Positions 62,611 through 64,000 of a stretch of 64,000 nt of DNA are shown piece after piece. Under the pieces are notes generated by a model. That model had not been told where the DNA came from. It did no database searches and saw only the letters and a program-made list of their open reading frames with translations. The DNA is from Verpa conica. Its lineage: Eukaryota > Ascomycota > Pezizomycetes > Pezizales > Morchellaceae. Position 1 is the first letter of the stretch, and each line of letters opens with the position of its first letter. The position numbers were made by a program, and so were the translations under genes. The stretch covers positions 1,407,867 to 1,471,866 of the forward strand of contig JAUFSD010000018.1 in assembly GCA_033030425.1 (NCBI GenBank). Direction: 5' to 3'.

Positions 62611-64000
62611 TCAATCACTCCCATTATTAGCAGCAGCCACGCGACCAGCAACAAACATATCAGCCATTCTCTTACTCCACTCAGCCAATATATCATACGC
62701 CCTGTCATGAGCCCGGATATTGAGAAGATAATCAATCACGGTGTATTTGGTGTCAGGCGGGTGTAACACCTTGTCGAGTTCCATCAGCTCCTTTTCTTCC
62801 TCCGTCAAAACCCCAGTCAAGATACCACTCATAGCCATACAACGAACATGTCCCCTATCCCACCGAACCCCACACAGACAAACTCTTCCAAACCCGTAGA
62901 GTCCTCGCCTCCAATCCCACAAAGTAGTTTGCTGCTTACTGTTCAAAATGCCTAAACCAAAAAAGCACCCTACGGTCAGCCCCATCTCCACTCCCAGTCA
63001 AACAGCAAAAATAAAAAATAAATAAAAAATAAAAAATAAAAAAAGGTCTCAAAAACAGTATTAAAAAATAAAAAAATAAAATAAAAAAATAAAAAAATAA
63101 AAAGTAAATAAGATATTAAACATACCCGTAACTAAGCAACCATGTCATGGCCCTCCAGCCTACCCTCCGCTCCACTATAGCCACCATAGTACCCGTCTTA
63201 TCATCTCTCTTCCCCACCACTAAACTCTTCTCTACCGCCAAAAATCCTACCAGCTTTTCCTTCACTTTACCAGCCGAGTCCAACAAGCCCCCACCGTCTC
63301 CCTCCCCTCGAACCTCCCATACAGCTTATCATGCTCAAGTGGCCAACCAGCAATTTCTTGGACCTTTCTAGCAGGGAGTGAGCCAACAATATTCCTAAGC
63401 GGGTTGCCAGCATCCATAGTATAGAGGTGGTGTTGAAAGCTACAGCGTAGATGTTCCATACGAGCCGATCTCCAGACCCACAGAGGTTGCCTATAAGCTT
63501 GGGACGCTGGAGGTACCACCAGCCACCCACACCACGCATTCATTCCATGCCAGCTCCAAGGGCTTGAGGAACTTGAAACAGGCACCAGCTTTGACCCAAG
63601 CATCAAAGAGAGGCAGCCCATACTCCATGATCTGGCCGTGAGGTAGACTCAAGAGATTGAGCCCGACTCGAGAGTCCAAGAGTCTGAGCTCACCGCTGAT
63701 AAACCTTTGAGCTTAAGGGTCTTCTCAACAATCCTGTCCCGATGGGCGTCAAAGTCTATACCATCACAGGTGACAGGGAAGCCAAGGTAGCGGTAGGTAT
63801 CAACCTGGCAGAAAGCGCACTTCCATAGAGCAGAGAGAGAGTATGCCACCCGGCTGCGCATCGTCTTGGTAGTGACAACACCACATTTTGGCACCTTGAA
63901 GCGCATGTCATGGTCGACAGCCCACCGCTCACATATGTTAAGCAGCACCGTGGCTTTCACCCAATCCCGACACATGAGAACCCCATCATCTGCAAAGAAG
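62611..64000 (-). pseudogene. LINE reverse transcriptase remnant, C-terminal half (continues past window edge)
   Basis: At the right edge the minus strand encodes FFADDGVLMCRDWVKA, the catalytic A/G-DD motif of a non-LTR RT. Then come the thumb-like region (HDMRFKVPKCGVVTTKT, YRYLGFPVTCDGIDFDAHRD) and PHGQIMEYGLPLFDAWVKAG. The frame shifts near 63670 and again near 63500 and has stops. After an A-rich insertion at about 63003-63112, a further piece (62611-62991) has a zinc-knuckle-like stretch (YGFGRVCLCGVRW, RGHVRC) and an acidic C-terminus. So it is one ORF2 broken into at least four frames. Its sequence is clearly different from the LINE at 9112-12515. Confidence 0.75.
63003..63112 (+). 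repeat. A-rich microsatellite, (AAAAAT)n type
   Basis: Runs of AAAAATAAAAAAT-type units interrupted by GGTCTCAAAAACAG. It interrupts the reverse-transcriptase remnant on the opposite strand. Confidence 0.8.

Overview
The window reads as nuclear DNA of a filamentous ascomycete (Pezizomycotina). A transposon-rich Pezizomycete such as a truffle relative is my best guess, but the sequence alone does not prove it. The evidence: genes carry short introns (about 37-76 nt) with GT..AG ends and CTAAC-like branch sites; there is a NACHT-ankyrin NLR gene of fungal type; Fot/pogo, Tc1/mariner and hAT DNA transposons, fungal LINE reverse transcriptases and solo LTRs are abundant; short TTAGGG-type motifs are scattered through the region. 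Genes are sparse islands in AT-rich, repeat-littered DNA.

Layout. 1-210 is the N-terminus of a Tc1/mariner transposase cut by the window edge. 720-1709 is an intronless SET-domain (SMYD-like) gene. 4004-8399 (minus) is an 11-exon NLR gene whose reconstructed frame closes exactly at 1269 codons. 9112-12515 is a 5'-truncated LINE with a 15-bp target duplication, itself cut by a solo LTR. 13971-19117 is a Fot/pogo transposon with about 130-bp inverted ends, broken by three direct insertions (two related solo LTRs and a third LTR-like element that itself carries another solo LTR). 20.2-25.6 kb is a zone of TA-flanked MITEs, including a three-level nest around a Tc1 transposase fragment. 25950-28643 encodes an 897-residue protein made of about ten alpha-helical repeats that I do not recognise. 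29-39 kb holds one small intact gene (31559-32080), a truncated gene, a single-pass membrane protein gene and several MITEs. 39401-40939 is a damaged RING-finger gene. 46489-48327 is a four-TM protein with a glycosylated ectodomain. 50517-50984 is a textbook non-autonomous hAT element. 52634-53212 is a 150-residue three-exon gene. 55929-57017 is a multi-exon membrane-protein gene. 59116-60433 is a PD-(D/E)XK nuclease-like gene. 61240-62156 is a degenerate minisatellite of about 13-nt period, and 62611-64000 is a decayed LINE reverse transcriptase running off the right edge.

The most unusual signal is a family of seven nearly identical insertions only about 24-32 bp long, of the form TACTTATGATAAATTCATTC with a TTCA-repeat tail. 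At least six are flanked by target-site duplications of 11-18 bp (two of them perfect, at 16 and 18 bp). Variable-length duplications plus a 3' simple-repeat tail look like target-primed reverse transcription, but the insert is far shorter than any SINE I know. A second signal is a long perfect palindrome kept at the same place in two diverged LTR subfamilies, with compensatory base changes.

There is no operon-like organisation. The genes look independently regulated; several belong to expanding fungal families (NLR, nuclease-like, membrane proteins) set among nested mobile elements.
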